Positions 12,583 to 24,861 of a DNA stretch of 64,000 nt are shown piece after piece. Position 1 is the stretch's first letter. Each line of letters opens with the position of its first letter. The notes under the pieces were generated by a model that saw only the letters and a program-made list of their open reading frames with translations, was not told where the DNA came from and made no database searches. Source of the stretch: Anisus vortex (taxonomy: Eukaryota > Mollusca > Gastropoda > Planorbidae); the NCBI GenBank assembly GCA_949126835.1, contig OX421503.1:2685001-2749000 (forward strand), in the 5' to 3' direction. A program made the translations under genes and the position numbers.

Positions 12583-13079
12583 CTAGGGTTGCCTTTATGT
12601 ATATTCATTCATCCGTAACTCTGAAAAGCGATTTGCATTGAGTCAACTTTGAAAAAACAAACTCCTAAAAATGGCATCCATTCCCCTAACAGTTTAATAT
12701 GAGTCACTAGCGTTAATTCTATCTCCGGCTATCTCTTGTAACAATAAAGCTGTGACATGTACATTTGCGTGTAGGTGTGGAAGGGGAGGGGAGGTGGGGA
12801 AAGAGAAAATCGTTTGACAATTTTGTTTACCTAACAACGCATTAGATAACACAATTCAATTCATTTCCTGCTAAATACATCTTCGTTTGTTTGTTTTTTT
12901 GCCCAACCCAGCCACTTATTGAAAGTAATTAAGTACATAAAAAGGGCACTAAGGATTTTAAAAATCTTTGGCTTACAAAACCCGGACATTTAAAGGGATT
13001 TTAGCTTTGCCTGCCGGACTGGGAATAAAGGAAAAAAAAACGGTTATGTCTACTTTTTGTCGGACGTCTGACAACCCTA
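12583..13079. mobile_element. Possible MITE with TAGGGTTG/CAACCCTA ends
   Basis: TAGGGTTGCC at the left and GACAACCCTA at the right are inverted. The interior from 12,713 on matches 11,320-11,642, which also ends GGCAACCCTA. TA may be the target duplication. Confidence 0.45.
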
Positions 13080-15660
13080 TAGGGCGCTTGCAATCACGTG
13101 ACAAAAAAAAACGTGATTTGTGTTTACTTTGTGTAATGGTGTACAAGTAACAATGGCCGCTGAATTAATAAAGTTTTATATAGGCTCGAGCTTTTTTTAA
13201 ATGATTTGTTGTGATTTAAGTCATATAAAGAGATTTAAGCTGTATTATGTATTGTCACGTGCGAAATCAGCTACTGACGTATGGTGATATTTTTAGTAAT
13301 GTATTATTATATATTCTTTTGATTCACATCCATCTTGGATCTCACAAGGTTGTATAAGAATTAGTATTGATGTTATTGAAGTAGATTTGATGTTTATTTG
13401 ACTCGTATGATGTGAATCTTTTGTGTATGAAGTGATTTAGATAAACTGTACCTTAATATAGAGGAAATCCACAATCCTGTTTGAATGATTAAACACAATT
13501 TTATTCCAACAAGTTGAGATGATAAATATAACAGTAACACAGAATACATGTACCAGTATTATATGATGAAACTTAATCAGTTGAGATTCTTCTATATCGT
13601 ACTAAGCCGTAATCCTATCTTTAAGAAGGTGGTCAAAAACAGTCCTCACACATTAGCGCCCAAGCTAGAACTAAACTAACGATCTTCAACCCTCGTGCAT
13701 ATGACGTATTTAATGCTATGACGTAGTGTCTAGACATATACATGTTTTATTCCTAACACGGAAACATTTCGGGCTTAAGATTATTTCTTTTTAACTTTAG
13801 TTAATAATAATAGAACCAATGTAATTATGGAAATAAAACTACTTTTGTAACACTCGCCCCCCCTTAAGACACAAAGGAATTACAGACAGTGTTAAGTATG
13901 CAATTCTTTGTAGAGTACCCATAAAATGAACTGAATTCCCAAACTATTCGTAAGATTTAATTGACTATTGGACAATCTTTTTAAGATTAAAATGAACCAT
14001 ATATTACATATCCCCTTAATAACAAAGTCGCTATTATGGAATCCCTTATCACATTATCTTATCAATGATTATTAATTAAACATTTATTTATCAATTAATA
14101 TTTACAATTATGATTATTGTGTGTACAACGTTGACCATAAAACTATTACCACCAATAACCAATTCCCATAGAATTGATATGAATTACCCAAATAAGTGGA
14201 ACCAATTAATAATTGATAGATAATTCTTTAGAAAGTTTAATTTATTTATAACCGATCACTGTATCATTAACTAATGATTTTCAGTTATTATATTATTATG
14301 ATGTAACAGTATGTTAAATAAAATAGGCTATTTTATTATTATCATAGACATAGATCATAGACGATGTGAGCCTATTAGTGACTTGACTAGATAGCCTATT
14401 CACCAACACTATCACTTGACATCGTAGCTGCCTTACTAACACATTAGCCTAGCCTACGAAACATTAAAAGTGTAGGCCTATAAAGTGAAATTGAAAGTGT
14501 AAATAGGTCTAGCCGGCCCTAGCCTAATCACATTAATCAATTAATCTACAGTACTACTATTTACCGCCTTTTTTTTTTAGTAGGATAGCCAATATTCATA
14601 AGTGAATATGGCATGATAAGAAACTACACCATGTGCCATATTTGTTCCTCAATTTAAAATGACGTCACTAAAAAACTTGAGCTCCGCCCATAGCGAACGC
14701 TCTATTGACTAAAAATTATATTTTGTTAGTCAAGATGAGGATCTACAATCTACTAATGTTATTTATATTTGATTTCACTGAGATATCTAAATTAATGTGT
14801 TTCTGTACACTAGAATTTTCTACAAGCACTATGGTTTGTAGGAATTGATACGTAGTAATCATACAAACTGGGTAGTTATTAAAAAGGTTTTAAAAAATAC
14901 ATATAAATTCTTTGTTCATATAATATTTATAACATTTTCAAATACTTTTCACAGTTTGTTAATACCAGATTGACAAATTGTAAGCCGATTTTATAAAAAA
15001 AGAAGAAAAAAAAAGAAAAATATTAGAAAAATTAGCGCAAAACAAAAAAGGATTAATTACCTCCCTTTATATTAAAAACCGTGTTCACTTATATATTTTG
15101 ATAATGCCAATTATTTATGTTTTGTAATATATATAACAAATATTACCGACTACATATTTAAAAAAAAAGAATTTACATTAAACATGCCGAAAAGATAATT
15201 ATACGATTGTTTACGGGAAGATAGCGGAAATGCATTTTCATCCAAATTGCCTATTTAAGACTCGTCGTATTATCGTACAATAACATGGCCGGCATAGCCT
15301 GTCTTTAAAAAAAAAATTGTTCTATTTTCCAATGCTCAAAAAAGAGCTATTTATAGTTAATATTTTTTTGTGTTGTAATATAATATTTATAACAATGATG
15401 TGCATTTTTGCTGTTCAGTATACACTTTAAAAATAATAACTTGAAAAGCAACAAATTTAAAAAAAAATAATTTCAGCAATAAACAAAAATATTAAAAAGA
15501 ATCGAAGTGGATAACCAACAACATTAAATAGATAACAACTTGAGGAAATTAACAGCACAACCACGTATTAAAACATAACATGAACAATGAACAGAGGAAT
15601 CAATGGAAACTATGTTTTTTTCTGTTTAAAGTTTTACATTAGGTAAGTAGTAATAGCTAA
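13080..15660. other. AT-rich non-coding stretch
   Basis: No coding frame or known repeat recognised. A C-rich spot (ACTCGCCCCCCCTTAAGAC) is near 13,853, and poly(A)/poly(T) runs are frequent after 14,990. Confidence 0.5.
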
Positions 15661-15664
15661 CTAT

Positions 15665-16015
15665 AATATATCTTATCTAACGTTAGTTAAATCTATACTG
15701 GAATATGCAGCATCTGTATAAGACCCATAAACTAAAGAAAACAATTAAAAAATGAGAAAAAATTCAGAAAAGAGCTGCAAGGTTCATAACTAATGAATAT
15801 TCCCAATTAACAAGAGTAACATCATTAGTCAAATCACAAGAGGACAGAAGGGCTTTGAGTAAAGTAGTAATAATACATAACGCATTAAACTCTGATTTAG
15901 AAATACAACCCAATAACAACCTGTTGCAATGCTCAGATAAGCATAAGGACAAAAACAATTTACTCTTTGCTCTGCTTCTGTGTATCTGTCCATATATCGA
16001 AAGGCTAAAAAAAGG
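15665..16015 (+). mobile_element. LINE family 1 fragment (RT C-terminus)
   Basis: Interrupted match to the family 1 C-terminal coding region: AAGGTTCATAACTAATGAAT (RFITxEY), then VVIIHNALNSDLEIQPNNNLLQ. Several frame breaks. Confidence 0.7.
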
Positions 16016-16329
16016 AATATATATAAAAATGAATGTTGGATTACAGTAATTTATTAGTAGGCATAACTGGTTAATTTTGCCTCATTGGTACGCGTGTAAT
16101 ATTTAAGCCCAATATAATAATGTCACTAGTATAGAAAATCATGTTGAATTTATATTCGAAGCTTCTTCTTCTTTTTTTTTCGTTCTCACGTGTTTTGATT
16201 TGGCGCCACCTACGGTACGCGTGTCACACTTGGCACGCACAGGTTCTGCTTCGAATGTATCGTTGTCAAAAGTTATCATTAGGAGGATTTAGACAACAAG
16301 TCAAATAGTCGTAAGTAACTGTCAGTTGC

Positions 16330-16770
16330 TCCAGTCCACCATACAGTTTGTCATTGAAGTCGCTTCCTGTGGCCATATGGCGGCCGGGTAGAATCGTACA
16401 GAGGGGCTGGTCTGGAGGACATGTTCCTCATTTTCGGTTGCTGTTCTGCAGGGGCACATTTCGCTTGCTCCGATTGCGTAAATTGTGTTGCTTCAGCCTG
16501 CTATGCCCGGTCCTTATGCTAAAGATGATGTGTTGAAATTGGCAGCAGAGTTTGAGGTAAGAATCAATTTTTGAGTTGTTTTGTTGCAGCTCAGACCATC
16601 TATTGGATTAATTCATTTTGAGTGTTGCCTTGATTTCTTCGGGGTGTAGGGATAGGTGTGTCTGGTTTTGTCTGCCTCCAGCTTTAGCTAAGGTGTAGGT
16701 AATATCTTTCCCTTCATTATGTACATGACCAGGGATCCATTGGAGAACCAGTGGATCCATGTTATTTGCT
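16330..16770 (-). mobile_element. LINE fragment with RNase H domain and C-terminal region
   Basis: On the minus strand 16,765-16,640 reads VLQWIPGHVHNEG ... LAKAGG, the last motif of LINE RNase H domains. Further on comes RTGHSRLKQH, then DKLYGGLEQLTVTY at 16,370-16,320. Frames are broken, so it is a dead copy. Confidence 0.65.
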
Positions 16771-16984
16771 CATTTTGTTTAAACCTTCGATACTGAGTGA
16801 CTGGTTGATTTGAGCAATTTTCCAGACACAAACGAAAGATTCCAAAAAGGCAATTCAAGTCTTTTTCACAAGAAATTCAGTGCTAGATCAGGAAAATTTT
16901 TAGACTTTAGAAATCTTACTTTTGCACACTATTACCAGAAGGTTGCCGACCCCTTATTTGGCGGATTTAGACAAGTTCAATACT

Positions 16985-17090
16985 TGTGATGAACTGCGCA
17001 GTGGCTGTCAGTTGCTCCAGTCCACCGTACAGTTTGTCATTGAAGATTCCTGGGGCCATATGGATGACCGGGTAGAGTGCTAGTAGATTT
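16985..17090 (-). mobile_element. RNase H-type LINE fragment, second copy
   Basis: Repeats 16,318-16,400 (TCAGTTGCTCCAGTCCACCR ... TTTGTCATTGAAG). Confidence 0.5.
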
Positions 17091-17346
17091 GTTAGCTGAT
17101 TTGGGCTAATATTAGTGTTATGGATGCTAGTGGATCGCGAAGCGAAAATATGAAAATAACCGAGTCATATAGACCAACCTTTTTGCGAGATTCTGTTCTA
17201 ACTTACTCTAAACTGATAACTTGCTGAATTGTGCAAGTAGACCTGCACTATTTAAGGACACGACAGCAAACTCAAAACAACAGGCCGATCAACATTGCAC
17301 TTAGAATCCAACTCTGTGCCTTGTTTATCCTAGGTATGGTCACTCC

Positions 17347-17382
17347 ATGGCGCAGGCCACTGGCCGTCTGATGGCTCGGTAA
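17347..17382 (+). promoter_or_regulatory. Short upstream ORF in the tetraspan 5' leader
   Basis: An ATG 38 nt before the main start opens a 12-codon frame (with stop) that ends two bases before the main ATG. If transcribed it could reduce initiation at the main start. The transcription start is not visible, so its presence in the mRNA is inferred. Confidence 0.35.
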
Positions 17383-17384
17383 GG

Positions 17385-17492
17385 ATGGAGCGGAAGCAGG
17401 TGAGACGGTTTACTGTGATCGTTACTTTAGCCGTGACCTTAATCCTTGCCTGCGTGGGGTTGGCGTCTCACTCTTGGGCCAAAGCCTCAGTG
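17385..17492 (+). CDS. Tetraspan gene exon 1 (start codon, TM1)
   Basis: Encodes residues 1-36: a basic N-terminus, the first hydrophobic helix and the loop tryptophan W31. It ends at GTG|GTGAGT in phase 0. The in-frame continuation runs into the intron, so the consensus donor sets the exon end. Confidence 0.78.
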
Positions 17493-20400
17493 GTGAGTAG
17501 ACACCTTTATATAATTGTTGATAGATTATATATTCATATTTAACAATTGTTATAGATATGGATAGCATGTAGAAATAGTTTCTATAATGAATTTGAAAAT
17601 GTCTTGGTAGTCAATGTAGAGTTGCTTAATTAATTACATTTAAATGTGTAGTTATTTATTATGAAGTAATAATAGGAATATTTTTCTCGTAGCCTCTACC
17701 ACTTTCTTGTATGCGATTTCTAATTTTGCATTCGAAAAGTTTTGGGATAAATCCTGTCTAGTACTTTCTGTATCAAAATCATTATAAAGCAGCCATTGGT
17801 GCGGCCAGGGTTTGTTGTTGATTTTCGCTTAGCTACATAGAAGCTACTTATTATTAACTAGTGTAGTTAAATGTAATTATTTTTATTATTGTACATAATT
17901 TCAAGCATTGGATTCTTCTTTTAAACATTTATCTAGTGGTTTAGGTTTATTACTGCATAGTGAACAAGGTCTTTGACTGACACTAGAAGATTCGGATTTG
18001 TAACACTATAAAAAATAGTTTTCAATGGCATCAAGCTAGACTAGTTAAGCTTAAAAAAGAGTTTTTTTTAATTATTTTTTTCAATATTGTTGTTATGTAT
18101 TGATCATTTATCAGAAAAATAATACTTGTAATTTGTACGATCTAAGGGACTACACATACCATTTTAATACAAAAGTTGTTCTCTGTAAAGGGAAATGCAA
18201 ACTTTACATAAAAATGTGTTTTATTGTTATTTGTTATGTCTTTGTATGTGTGTGTGTGGTGGGGTTGCAATCAATGATCATGTAGGCCTACACGCATACA
18301 CACATTCAGATTGACAATTTTTTTTTTAGCATAGCTTATACAAATTTCATGAGTCACTACCATTGTTGTTTTTCACACTTTCTTTTATTACCATAAATTT
18401 CACAGAAAGGCGATATAATGGAAAATGAGGGTATTTTCTATAGGTGTACATCTGTGTGTGTCTTTATTGCGAATCCCACAAGTAAGATGATTTATGAATT
18501 ATATATATACTTGTATTTAACACAATTAAATACAGACTTACGACTTATATATATACTTGTTAACACATTTTTATACAGATATACAGCTACTTGTATGACC
18601 CTGCATAAAGTATAGTTGAATAGAATATAGGTCTATAGCTAAATATATCTATACACGATATAAAATTTATATTAGTAATATGATGAAAGACGGAAGGTCT
18701 GAAGGACATGTTCCGCATTTTCGGGAGCGGTTCCGCAGAGGCACGTTTTGCTTGCTCCAATTCGTAGTTTGTGGATCATGTGTTGCTTCAGCCTGTTATC
18801 CCCTGGTCTAAAGATGATGTGTTTAAATTGGCGGAAAGTTTGAAGTAAGCATCAATCTAGGTCTGTATCATAAGTGCTATGTGGATTGGACACTCGATTT
18901 CCTTTTTTTTTGGGGTCTAAATTGGTTAACCCAATTCGGCTTTCACAGAGGAGTATGCATAAATTGCATTATAAGGCCAGCATGTATTCACAATCGTAAA
19001 AATAAATTTACCTAAAGAATTCTCACCATAGAATCCGTGGCCAAGGCATGCGATGGGAATGTGTGCTCTTAACACTTTCTGCATTTACTTATCACCAACT
19101 AATGTTAGGAACTACCCAGTGATAGGTAGACACCATGACACCCTCCAGATTCAGGAAAATTCCTTATCCCTGAATTGGGATTCGAACCCAGAACCTTTAA
19201 TATGACCAGTCAAACTGCACGGCTACCGTGAGCCATATGCTCAGCCATACACAGACATAATTATTTAAACGAGTGATTCGTTTCATTCATTTAGTTCATT
19301 AACTGATGGGTTGACATTGATTGATTTGCAACAATTGATCAACGAATTGTCTGTTGGAGGTATCGAACCATTCATCCTTTTTTTTTAACACGTTTTCTAG
19401 AATGGAGAACCATTATCTGGTACCTGACAACAGCCTTTGTATTCCTGACTTTTATCAACATGCTGGCACAGACGCTTGGACTGATTTTCCTTATGTTTAC
19501 GGAATCAGAACTTTACGGTGTATGTTATAGTTTGACAGGTAAGACACACACACACACAAAACAGATGTGTATAGTATATGTGATAATCTTGAGCTTCAAT
19601 ATCAAGGGACACGGTGGCCTAGCGGTAGCGCGTTCGACTGGCCAAGTGCAGGCCAAGATTTTTTTTCCTCGGGTCCGTAGGATGTCCCTGAGTCAACGCC
19701 AGCTCTGATGGGTACCTGACCTTAGTTGGGGTAAAGCAAAGGCGGCTTTGCATAGTGCTGGCCACACAATCACCTAGTATGCCGTGGCCACTGGAACGCT
19801 GCTTCACCGGCCCTATGGATCAATTTGGTCCGACGGGATACTTTTACTTTTTTTTACTTTTAGCAGATTTATTAAATACACTATATTTACACTTGAAAGT
19901 AAACATTACTATAATAAGTTTATAATATGTAGGGTTCCACAGATTTTTCTCCGCAGCAGATTTTCAGGATTAACCACGGGTCTTTGCTGCGGTGCCACTG
20001 AAAATAATCTCACTGAAGTGAGATGATATAACACTAGATTACATAAAACAACTCAAATGACTTCGCCGTTGTTTTTACATGTATTCGTCTTGTTTTCAGC
20101 ACTCATTGGTTTCATCATATTGGTTCTTTATCCTACTCACGTTCGACCAGTGGGGAATGAGGAACTTATTTCTGTTTGGTAAGATAATACAATCTATCTT
20201 AGTTTTATTGGTTTCCCCATCAAGGTGTTAATTTAAAGAAAAATGAATGATACGCGGCATTTCCCCCCCGATGGCGAAACAGCAGGCCTAGCTAAACTTT
20301 ATATTAAGTATACGACACATAAAGTTAATATATTAGCATACTATATGTAGCTAATATACATATAACAGACAATTTTCGACATTTTCAAACGATGGCCTTG

Positions 20401-21411
20401 ATGTCACAATCTTGTTTATTAGGCAGATTCACCTCCCCCCCCCCCTTTTTTTTTTCTTGAAATTTTGAAACATAATTTTTTAAATATTTTTTTTCAAGAG
20501 ATTTTATTTCAATATGTATTTTAATATCGAAAAGTTCAGCCCACCCTAGAAAAAATGTATGGTTTTGCCCCTGGAAACTGTCATGTTGGACTGGAGTATA
20601 ACTAGCACGTCGCGTGTTCTATCCCTGCCACGGATGGATCCCTGTCGCCCTGCACGTGTTTTGGGCGGCCTAGTGGACGTAATAGTCCTCTGTCTAGAAG
20701 GAACGTCTGTAAACTTTTAAGAAATTGTAAACTACATTAAAATTAAAACAAACATATCTCTCCACATTTAGTGTATTATGAACAAAAGCATTGATCAATG
20801 AACTTTTTTATCTTGACGAGCGTTGCAATGACGTTTAACGATATCTTATAAGTTTATAAGTTTACAGACGTTCCTTCTAGATAGAAGATTATTACGTCCA
20901 CTAGGCCCAAAACTCCTGCAGGGCGACAGGGATCCGTCGGTGGCAGGGCCAAGACCCGCGACCTGTCAGTTGGTTTTTGGTTGACAGTCCGGTGAACTAA
21001 CCGCTGGACCAGCCGGCTTCAAATCTGAATTTATGTCCACGACCAAAACAATAATGTGCATCTAGGAATGACAGAAATGGCCAAATAAGGATCCCTTTTC
21101 TTGCATGTTTAAAGAAAAAAACACTTTACGAAAATATTCCTACAACAAAGTCATCGCGTCAAAATCTTTATGTCCACATTTTTAACGCTAAGAAAGCCTT
21201 ACATTAGACGATATGTATTCAAACCTTTTATTTATCTCGTTTTATTTTTCTTCCAAATTTTTTGTCTTTTTTTTTTTTTGCGCCCAGGTTAGGTTGGGGC
21301 TATTACGTATTTTTCACTGCCATCTGCTGCATGATTTCATTGTCTGTACAGTGCCTAGAGATGAGCGAAACAGAGGCCTACCCAAGTTTAGGCATCGAAC
21401 TGCAGTGTTGA
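17385..21411 (+). CDS. Claudin/PMP22-superfamily four-transmembrane protein, complete five-exon gene
   Basis: Exons 17385-17492, 18406-18481, 19401-19538, 20100-20178 and 21288-21411 join to 525 nt (174 residues plus TGA). All introns are GT-AG and phases 0,1,1,2 match exactly. The start ATG has a strong context (A at -3, G at +4). Four hydrophobic helices are seen at about residues 9-27, 64-92, 100-117 and 135-157. The first extracellular loop has W31, then GIFYRC (45-50) and C54, matching the claudin/PMP22 pattern W..GLWxxC..C. The family makes up cell junctions or modulates channels at the plasma membrane; the particular role here is unknown. The first loop is short (about 35 residues, against about 50 in claudins). 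An AATAAA lies 20 nt after the stop. No paralogue is named because the sequence is too divergent for that. Confidence 0.8.
18406..18481 (+). CDS. Tetraspan gene exon 2 (extracellular loop 1)
   Basis: A 76-nt exon with a good acceptor (pyrimidine-rich, CACAG|) and donor (ACAA|GTAAGA). Incoming phase 0 and outgoing phase 1 match both neighbours. It carries the claudin-like GIFYRC motif and the second loop cysteine. Confidence 0.75.
18685..18860 (-). mobile_element. RNase H-type LINE fragment, third copy, in tetraspan intron 2
   Basis: Matches 16,410-16,560 (GGACATGTTCCKCATTTTCG and TTGCTTCAGCCTGYTATSCC). Confidence 0.5.
19126..19236 (-). mobile_element. Old tRNA-like SINE fragment
   Basis: GGGATTCGAACCCAGAACCT and a downstream GGCTACCGTGAGCC are tRNA-like in reverse. 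Too diverged from SINE-A to be sure. Confidence 0.4.
19401..19538 (+). CDS. Tetraspan gene exon 3 (TM2 and start of TM3)
   Basis: Opens after TTTTCTAG| and closes at ACAG|GTAAGA. Incoming phase 1, outgoing phase 1. Encodes a long hydrophobic helix beginning WRTIIWYL and the run up to TM3. The other two frames contain stops. Confidence 0.78.
19604..19862 (+). mobile_element. SINE-A copy in tetraspan intron 3
   Basis: Begins GGGACACGGTGGCCTAGCGG (tRNA A-box type) and runs through the shared body (CTGATGGGTACCTGACCTTA) to GGTCCGACGGGATACTTT. The B-box segment is shortened. Confidence 0.8.
20100..20178 (+). CDS. Tetraspan gene exon 4 (TM3, loop 2)
   Basis: A 79-nt exon between GTTTTCAG| and TTTG|GTAAGA. 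Encodes TM3 (ALIGFIILVLYPT) and a short polar second extracellular loop. Outgoing phase 2 is completed to TGG by exon 5. Confidence 0.78.
20588..20721 (+). mobile_element. tRNA-derived SINE-B copy with LINE-like tail
   Basis: CGCGTGTTCTATCCCTGCC (B box) and body, ending GGACGTAATAGTCCTCTGTC ... AGAAGGAACGTCTGTAA. The 5' end is decayed. Confidence 0.65.
20845..21017 (-). mobile_element. tRNA-derived SINE-B copy with LINE-like tail
   Basis: In reverse it starts GCCGGCTGGTCCAGCGGTTA (A box), has GTCGCGGGTCTTGGCCCTG at the B box and ends with the hairpin tail shared with LINE family 1. Confidence 0.75.
21288..21411 (+). CDS. Tetraspan gene exon 5 (TM4, C-terminus, stop)
   Basis: Follows a long T tract and GCGCCCAG|. 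Incoming phase 2 gives Trp, then TM4 (GWGYYVFFTAICCMISL) and a short acidic cytoplasmic tail ending in TGA at 21409-21411. Confidence 0.78.
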
Positions 21412-21430
21412 CATGAAAATGTAAAAGAAA

Positions 21431-21436
21431 AATAAA
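21431..21436 (+). promoter_or_regulatory. Poly(A) signal of the tetraspan gene
   Basis: AATAAA 20 nt after the stop codon, followed by an A-rich stretch. It implies a very short 3' UTR. Confidence 0.55.
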
Positions 21437-21627
21437 TATTAAAAAAAACTACATAAATATGGACTACCTGTCTATGTACACAATTAGATCACCCTATTAG
21501 TCAACTAAAACTCCTAAAACTGAGACACTGCTTTCGAGTCTCAAATATTTAGTGGGGATAAAAATTCATGTAACCATCCACCAAGAAATGAGTCTCATTG
21601 CGCTCTGTGTTCATTTCAAGTTATTAA

Positions 21628-21701
21628 CCCTTACAATCCCGGGCGCGTATATAACGGGACTGAATGTAGCATAGATAGAAAGTAGGTCGATTCGGGAAGG
21701 G
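21628..21701 (+). mobile_element. TTAA mini-element, copy 2
   Basis: 74 bp from CCCTTACAATCCCGGGCGCG to GGGAAGGG with TTAA directly on both sides. Confidence 0.75.
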
Positions 21702-22884
21702 TTAAGTTATCCTTATAGTGATTTTTGAATGTTGAACTCAATAGTGAAAACCGTCTAAAGATATATAAATAGTATATTGTCAATGTATGTTTTACAGTAC
21801 ACACTGTCTGAAACCTGATTTTGAGAATTTTAAATTTTACAATTTTGGTTTTTCACAGGATATTGTACAGTGTGTTTAGCTATAAAAATATTTTTTTAAA
21901 TGTATAGTTATTTTTAGAATAAAAACGCATCAAACCAATGTGCATAAATATTTAAACAAAAATGAAATTATCGAAATCTGCGAATCAATATTTTACACCG
22001 CTACAACATATTTTGGGCTGTAGCCAAAATAGCTGGAGGCACCCTTTCGTGGCTCATTTCGTGGTGGAGGGTCACAAATAGACTTTAAAAAAAACAGTGA
22101 GAGGGGCACAATAACACAAAGTTATATATTGGAAAGCAGGCCCTGATCTTCACTACAGTGTTACGACTTCACAAGCAATGTAAATATTGACAGAAAATAT
22201 ACTAGTGAATATATTGTCTTGCAGTGATTAACGTGAACCCGTTATCCATATATATTTCGTCGATGAGGACTTAATTTTATTCTTTTTGATATTACGTTTA
22301 ACAATAATGCTTTGAAAAAAATATTTTGGAAGAGATTTAGAGTTTGAGCCAAAGTATACTCTTGCAAGGCTAGAAACCAAACCATTTTAAGGTATTCAAC
22401 AAAATAAATACGCTAGACTTTTTCTTCTACTTCCAGTGATACCATGAAAACTGGTTTTGATTCCCGCTTTTGTTTTGGTAAAGTTATTCTAGACATAAAT
22501 AGACACATCATGCCAACTCAGAATTAAAGCCAAAATATATTTTTTTTTAAACAACAACTTAACAGTAAACTATTATTGCAGTTGAAGAATAACTGGCAGT
22601 ACAAATAGTATTACACAATATATTATGCCTAATAAACGGCTGAATAACCAATTATAAAGACAATACGAAATGTTATATGGTAGAATTGTTTGTTGTTTAT
22701 ATTTTGATATAATGTTTTGAAGTATATTTGACGTGGAAAAAAAATACTACTAATGTAAAATATAAATATTTATATAACTAATAACAATGCGTTTGATATT
22801 AATATAATATTTCTGTTGTGGTTGTTTCTTTGTTTTTTAGTTGATAATTGGGTTTGTTGAATTAATTACGCTTAGTTATCGTTA

Positions 22885-23310
22885 CACTTTAAACTACATG
22901 GTGTACAAGATCATGCATCGCCACGTGGACATGTCCACATAGCCAGGTCACATCCAACAAGTAAGTGTCTCGCTCTACCCGAGGTCATTAGCTCAAACTG
23001 CGTGTTCCACACACACGCACCGACGTCTACAAATATTTTGTTTAGTCAGCAATTAGACTGTGGAACACACTGGACCACTCCTCTATCACTGACCCCCTCC
23101 CCCCTTCTGTGTCGGCTTTCAAATCATCACTAAAGGATTGGACTAAATACCTCCAATGAAACTCCGTCGTCTGTTTATAATTCTTGTCTGTACTTATAAA
23201 AATAATTTTATAAGTATTTAATGAACACTTTTGTGCATTAAAAATCACCCTTAAATTTTGGACATTTTTCTCGGGTCAAACGGGGTCTAGACAGTACAAT
23301 GAAGAAGACA
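22885..23310 (+). mobile_element. LINE family 2 3'-end fragment
   Basis: Decayed copy of 4,395-4,760: MVYKIMHRHVDMST, VPHTRTDVYK and TCGGGTCAAACGGGGTCTA before the tail. Stops and frameshifts present. Confidence 0.7.
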
Positions 23311-23379
23311 CTTGTTTGAGTTATTTAGCCTTGTGTTTCTTTAAACTAGTCTTCATTTAATTATCCACTGTTCACACAA

Positions 23380-23540
23380 GTAAGTAAAGAACCCGTCGGT
23401 ATGAATTGATCCATAGGTCCGGAAAAGCAGCGTTCGTTAGTTTCTATGGCCACGGCATACTAGATGATTGTATGGCCAGCACTATGCAGAGCCATCTTTA
23501 TTTTACCCCAACTAAGGTCAGGTACCCATCACACAAGGGA
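23380..23540 (-). mobile_element. SINE-A fragment (3' part)
   Basis: Matches the SINE-A 3' half in reverse: GATCCATAGGTCC, CTATGGCCACGGCATACTAG, CAACTAAGGTCAGGTACCCA. Confidence 0.75.
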
Positions 23541-23719
23541 TCGCTTAAATAATGCATTGTTTAATTTATTGACATGTTTATTGAACAATTCGATAACTTA
23601 GGACTTTAATCTACATATTCATTTATCCGCATCATCTCCAACCTCCATCAACCCATCAATACATTAATAAATAATAAGCTATCTTGGTACCCACTTATTG
23701 ATGAAGTATTTAAAAAATG

Positions 23720-24091
23720 CAAAGACAATAATAAGATGGACCGCTTGCTTTAATATTTCTGCTAGTATCTGATGACTCGAATATCCTCCTTTCGGAATTT
23801 CCGATCGCACCAAGTCCACTATTTATTTGCAAGATTTTCTCAATGAAAAACTATGATTAAAATCGAAAGTTGTATACAGAGGAAGTCTTTATGGAAGTTT
23901 AGGAGTCAATAAAGAAAGTGTGCGCACGAAAAAAACTAGTGCTAAGCTCTAAAAATAGAGCAAACGGTCCAGTTCATTATAGTATAATATGTGCACCGGA
24001 AAACTTGAGGACGTATTGAAGGCCGCACATGCGGAAACTAACATTTCAGCTTTAAAAATATACCAAGCGATCCATCTTATTATCGTCTTTG
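23720..24091. mobile_element. CAAAGAC-TIR element, copy 1
   Basis: Left end CAAAGACAATAATAAGATGG, right end CCATCTTATTATCGTCTTTG: near-perfect inverted ends of about 30 bp, 372 bp in total, no coding content. Confidence 0.75.
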
Positions 24092-24103
24092 AAAAATCTA
24101 TAA

Positions 24104-24332
24104 AAACAATTAGACAACCCTTATGCGAGAACAAATGCATATAAGTACTCTTTCTTCCCGAGTGGCATTCGGGCATGGAATAGGTTGCCTGAACAAACCA
24201 GGAAAACCAGTAACTTAACATCATTTAAAACATTAATAAAAATGCAAGACTAGACTCGGACCACGGATGAGCGTAGGACGCAATAATCTTCTTTATAGAA
24301 GGAGCGTCTGTAATGTATAAGATAAGATAAGA
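24104..24332 (+). mobile_element. LINE family 1 3'-end fragment
   Basis: TGGCATTCGGGCATGGAATA, hairpin and (TAAGA)n tail. A second family 1 fragment follows at once. Confidence 0.8.
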
Positions 24333-24334
24333 TC

Positions 24335-24815
24335 TAGGCTTCATAAAAAGGAACTTCTACAAATGTAATAAGAACATAAAACTAAAACTCACATTTTTGA
24401 GACCTATACTAGAATATGCATAATCTGTATGGTACCCATCAACTAAAGAGAACATAAAAAAAAAAGAAAAGAGCTGCAAGGTTCATTACTGGCGAATACT
24501 TACAACTATCAAGAGCTAAATCACTAAAACCTTGAAACACTAGAGGACTGAAGGGGAAAGAATAAAATTATAATAATACACAAGGTATTAAATTCTTATT
24601 TAGAAATACAACACAAAAGAAACCTGTTGCAATGCTCAGATAAACATAAGGACCAAAAACACTTTCCTTATCCATTATGCGAGAACAAATGCATATAAGT
24701 ACGATTGGCACCCGGGCATGGAATGTGTTACCTGAACAAACCAGGTAAACCAGTAACTTAATAGAAATGCGGGATTAGATTCAGACAACGGATTGTGCTT
24801 AGGACGCCATAATCA
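24335..24815 (+). mobile_element. LINE family 1 fragment
   Basis: Decayed RT C-terminal region from FIKRNFYKC to the last codons, with multiple breaks. Tandem to the preceding fragment. Confidence 0.7.
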
Positions 24816-24861
24816 GAAGTACTCTTACAGTATTTCCATTTATTCATTCATCCTTATATTA

